A stretch of 64,000 nt of DNA from Anisakis pegreffii (lineage: Eukaryota > Nematoda > Chromadorea > Rhabditida > Anisakidae), in assembly GCA_035041965.1 (NCBI GenBank), contig JAPYMA010000299.1:1-64000 (forward strand), in the 5' to 3' direction. Shown here piece by piece: positions 61,818 through 64,000 of this stretch. The first letter of the stretch is position 1. Each line of letters starts with the position of its first letter. The notes under the pieces are model-generated. The model saw only the letters and a program-made list of their open reading frames with translations, did not search any database and had not been told where the DNA came from. Both the position numbers and the translations under genes were made by a program.

Positions 61818-63314
61818 ATGTGTTACTCGGGTCGAGCAAATTCCATGCAGCAATCAGCAGGCGTATTTGTGGTGCTATTCGAGTTTTGTTGCAAACTATT
61901 ATGCATAACTCTGATAACAAGCATCAATCCGACATCGTCTTACCATCATCACTACTGTGCCAACGATACAGATGTTATGGACCATCTATTAATGGAAACA
62001 GCATTACGATACAATCGTCATAAATTACCAGCACACCCGGTTACGGTACGCATTGAGATGTGGGTACAAGAAGTTACTTCTGTTTCTGAACTTACTCAAG
62101 ACTTCGAAGTTGGTATGTTTCTATGCATGATTAGTTGATCTAAACCACACTATCGACCCACAAACAATATTGAATGAACAAACATTTCCGCTGCTCATAT
62201 AATATAATAAGTCATCTCACGCGTTTTATTGTGCTAGAAAACTAACTGTTAGTGAATGATCTCATTTGTCCTTGGCTGTAAGCACGCACCGTGCTAGTTG
62301 CAATAAGATTCGTCCATTTCCTGACTAATATTCATGCTCTCACTTATTTTTGCATGTTGGATCAGCATTTGAAATCGACCCTATATAGGAGAAACATTCA
62401 GTGTACTTAGAATCATTCTCTTGACAATTTTATATGCTGATTCTAATAGAGTTAGTAGGTTATCGTCTCAACTGAATTCATAAAAAGAGAATAAATGTAC
62501 TCAGAATCATTATATTCCTTTCCGTTTGCATGCATAACAAGATATTAATAAAACACGGCCAAGAGTCAATGAATAAGTATGCTTCAATTCGACGAGTCGC
62601 ATCTTTTACTTTGCATTCTAACGTAATTGTGAATTTGTTCACTAGTGACGCATTATATCAGTTGCTCAGGAGCAGTTTGCCTAAGGCAACAAACGAGATG
62701 CTTGTATACGCAATCACTGTCAGCACATCATGTTTCATTTTCTGAGCCATTTTGCGGTTATTGGACTAAGATGCATAATTCGGTCTATAATCGGATTGAA
62801 TTATTGTGTTTCCCGCGTTTGAATGCAATGAAGAGACTCAAATCAAATTGACAAGCATCATTTATAGGAATTCAAAAAGAATTTGTTCATTTTGGGTGAA
62901 ATTTTGAGAGTATGACAACTCATGACATTAATAACAAATGTCAGACCAATCAATAAATATTGATCGAAGTAGATAATAGATTTCTGGAGAGTGGTTTCTT
63001 CAATAATATGAAATTCATTTCTGATTGCTACTCTAGCAAGTGAAGCAGAAAACGAAACGTTCACAAATTCAGTAGGAAAGCAAATCAAATATGCAGACGT
63101 TTCGATGAATAAATTTCAGATCTGTACGTGAACGAATTTTGGGAAGATCCAGCACTTGATTACGAACAGCTTTATCCGTGCAATCGGAACCTTAGTTTTG
63201 ACCATAGCATGCAAGAGAGTATTTGGATCCCAAATACCTGTTTTATCAACTCGAAAAGAGCTCTAATTCACAGTTCACCGTTCAGGAACGTTTTCTTCAT
63301 GATTTTTCCCAATG
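61818..63314 (+). CDS. Cys-loop ligand-gated ion channel subunit, 5' part (GABA-A-like)
   Basis: Two exons (61818-62112 and 63120-63314) join in phase into the N-terminal ligand-binding domain of a pentameric channel in the plasma membrane. The start [15 protein letters not shown] leads into a hydrophobic signal peptide ([18 protein letters not shown]). [20 protein letters not shown], then [20 protein letters not shown], then [10 protein letters not shown], then [20 protein letters not shown] follow. The WxPN(T/D)xF and FW.D.RL-like motifs are diagnostic. The Cys-loop and the four membrane segments are beyond the window. It looks like a nematode GABA/lgc-type subunit; the ligand and exact orthologue are not assignable. 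ATG at about 61842 could be the true start. Confidence 0.9.
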
Positions 63315-64000
63315 GTAAGTGTTGATTGGTCAGTTGCTAACCATTATTCGGCACATTGCATTTGCTATACCTCATTCTATGCATTTGCAATACCTCAATA
63401 AATTAAGGACATCTTGAATGATGAATACTAAATAGAATTTCGCTTTCATTTGACATAGGAGATTCGAATTCTCTCTAATGAACGACCATATTTTGTCACA
63501 GTTTGTTATTACTTTGATAGTCACAAAACCAAGCACTGAGACATTCTCTTGAAAAGAGTACTTCGCAAGAAGGGAGTGAAGCGGAAGGTGATCAGAAGGA
63601 GGAGGGAATGTGGTAATATGCTATATCTTCGTAACAATGATCAAAGTTTCCATCTCATTGTATTATACGGCAATGTAATGATGGCCTTTGTTCGCATTAA
63701 CCAATGCGTCGAAATAAGTTCCATCAAGTTTATGAATATGCTGGCGTGCAAATATTTTGCATGAGTTTCGTCATACTTTAATCATATTCTGAGTCGAGTT
63801 TGTTATTGGTGTTCATTGCTAGATCTACTCAACAAATAATGGTTAGTTAACAAGTGTATGCGTTGCTTATCATCAATATACTAATGCCTAACGAAATTTT
63901 TTTTCGTCTCATCATATTTAGTACATACTTAAAAATCGCATTTATGACCATATACTACAGTGCATTTCTCCCAAAGTTTTTTCAACTTGGCACTCCTAAT
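63315..64000. other. Intron of the channel gene
   Basis: It starts with a good donor (gtaagt). I see no sequence resembling the next extracellular-domain exon, so the intron probably runs past the window edge. Confidence 0.6.

Overview
The window looks like nuclear DNA of a nematode. It is AT-rich, genes are split by many introns with short T-rich acceptors (such as ttttcag), there is no operon-like gene packing, and simple repeats and transposon relics are abundant. The three recognisable host genes are animal genes: a plasma-membrane syntaxin, a two-pipsqueak-domain transcription factor of the E93/Mblk-1/MBR-1 group, and a Cys-loop ligand-gated ion channel of nematode type. I cannot name the species. 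The roughly 18.5 kb MBR-1-like gene argues against a compact Caenorhabditis-type genome.

Layout. Positions 1-14774 form one giant, nearly perfect palindrome. Each arm is about 7.3 kb, the centre is a long (AT)n tract, and the left end is cut by the window edge. Each arm carries the same broken Merlin (ISXO2/IS1595-like) DDE transposase. A diverged third fragment of that element lies just outside, at about 15.3-15.5 kb. A complete ten-exon syntaxin gene follows at 15768-17947 (+). From 18 to 33.9 kb I see no host gene. That stretch holds microsatellites, SINE-like direct repeats, an 865 bp fold-back element with tRNA-like A and B boxes in both arms, a hAT transposase relic, a perfect 31 bp hairpin and a 1.6 kb GT-rich minisatellite with a 54 bp period.

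From about 33.9 to 52.4 kb a single (+) gene encodes the MBR-1/E93-like factor. It has a Cys-rich segment, a CtBP-type PLDLS motif and two psq helix-turn-helix domains. I could phase eight exons continuously from 43524 to the stop at 52418. Several small transposons sit in its introns: a MULE-like element with a 9 bp target duplication, a hAT-like element, and repeat families shared with other parts of the window. From 52.4 to 61.8 kb there are relics of Tc1-like and hAT-like elements, including a very GC-rich hAT-type MITE at 57655-58195, but no confident gene. At 61818 a (+) Cys-loop receptor gene begins with a signal peptide and its first two extracellular-domain exons, and it runs off the right edge.

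Syntaxin, MBR-1-like factor and the channel would all be expected in a nervous system (vesicle fusion, neuronal transcription, transmitter reception), but nothing in the sequence shows that they are co-regulated.
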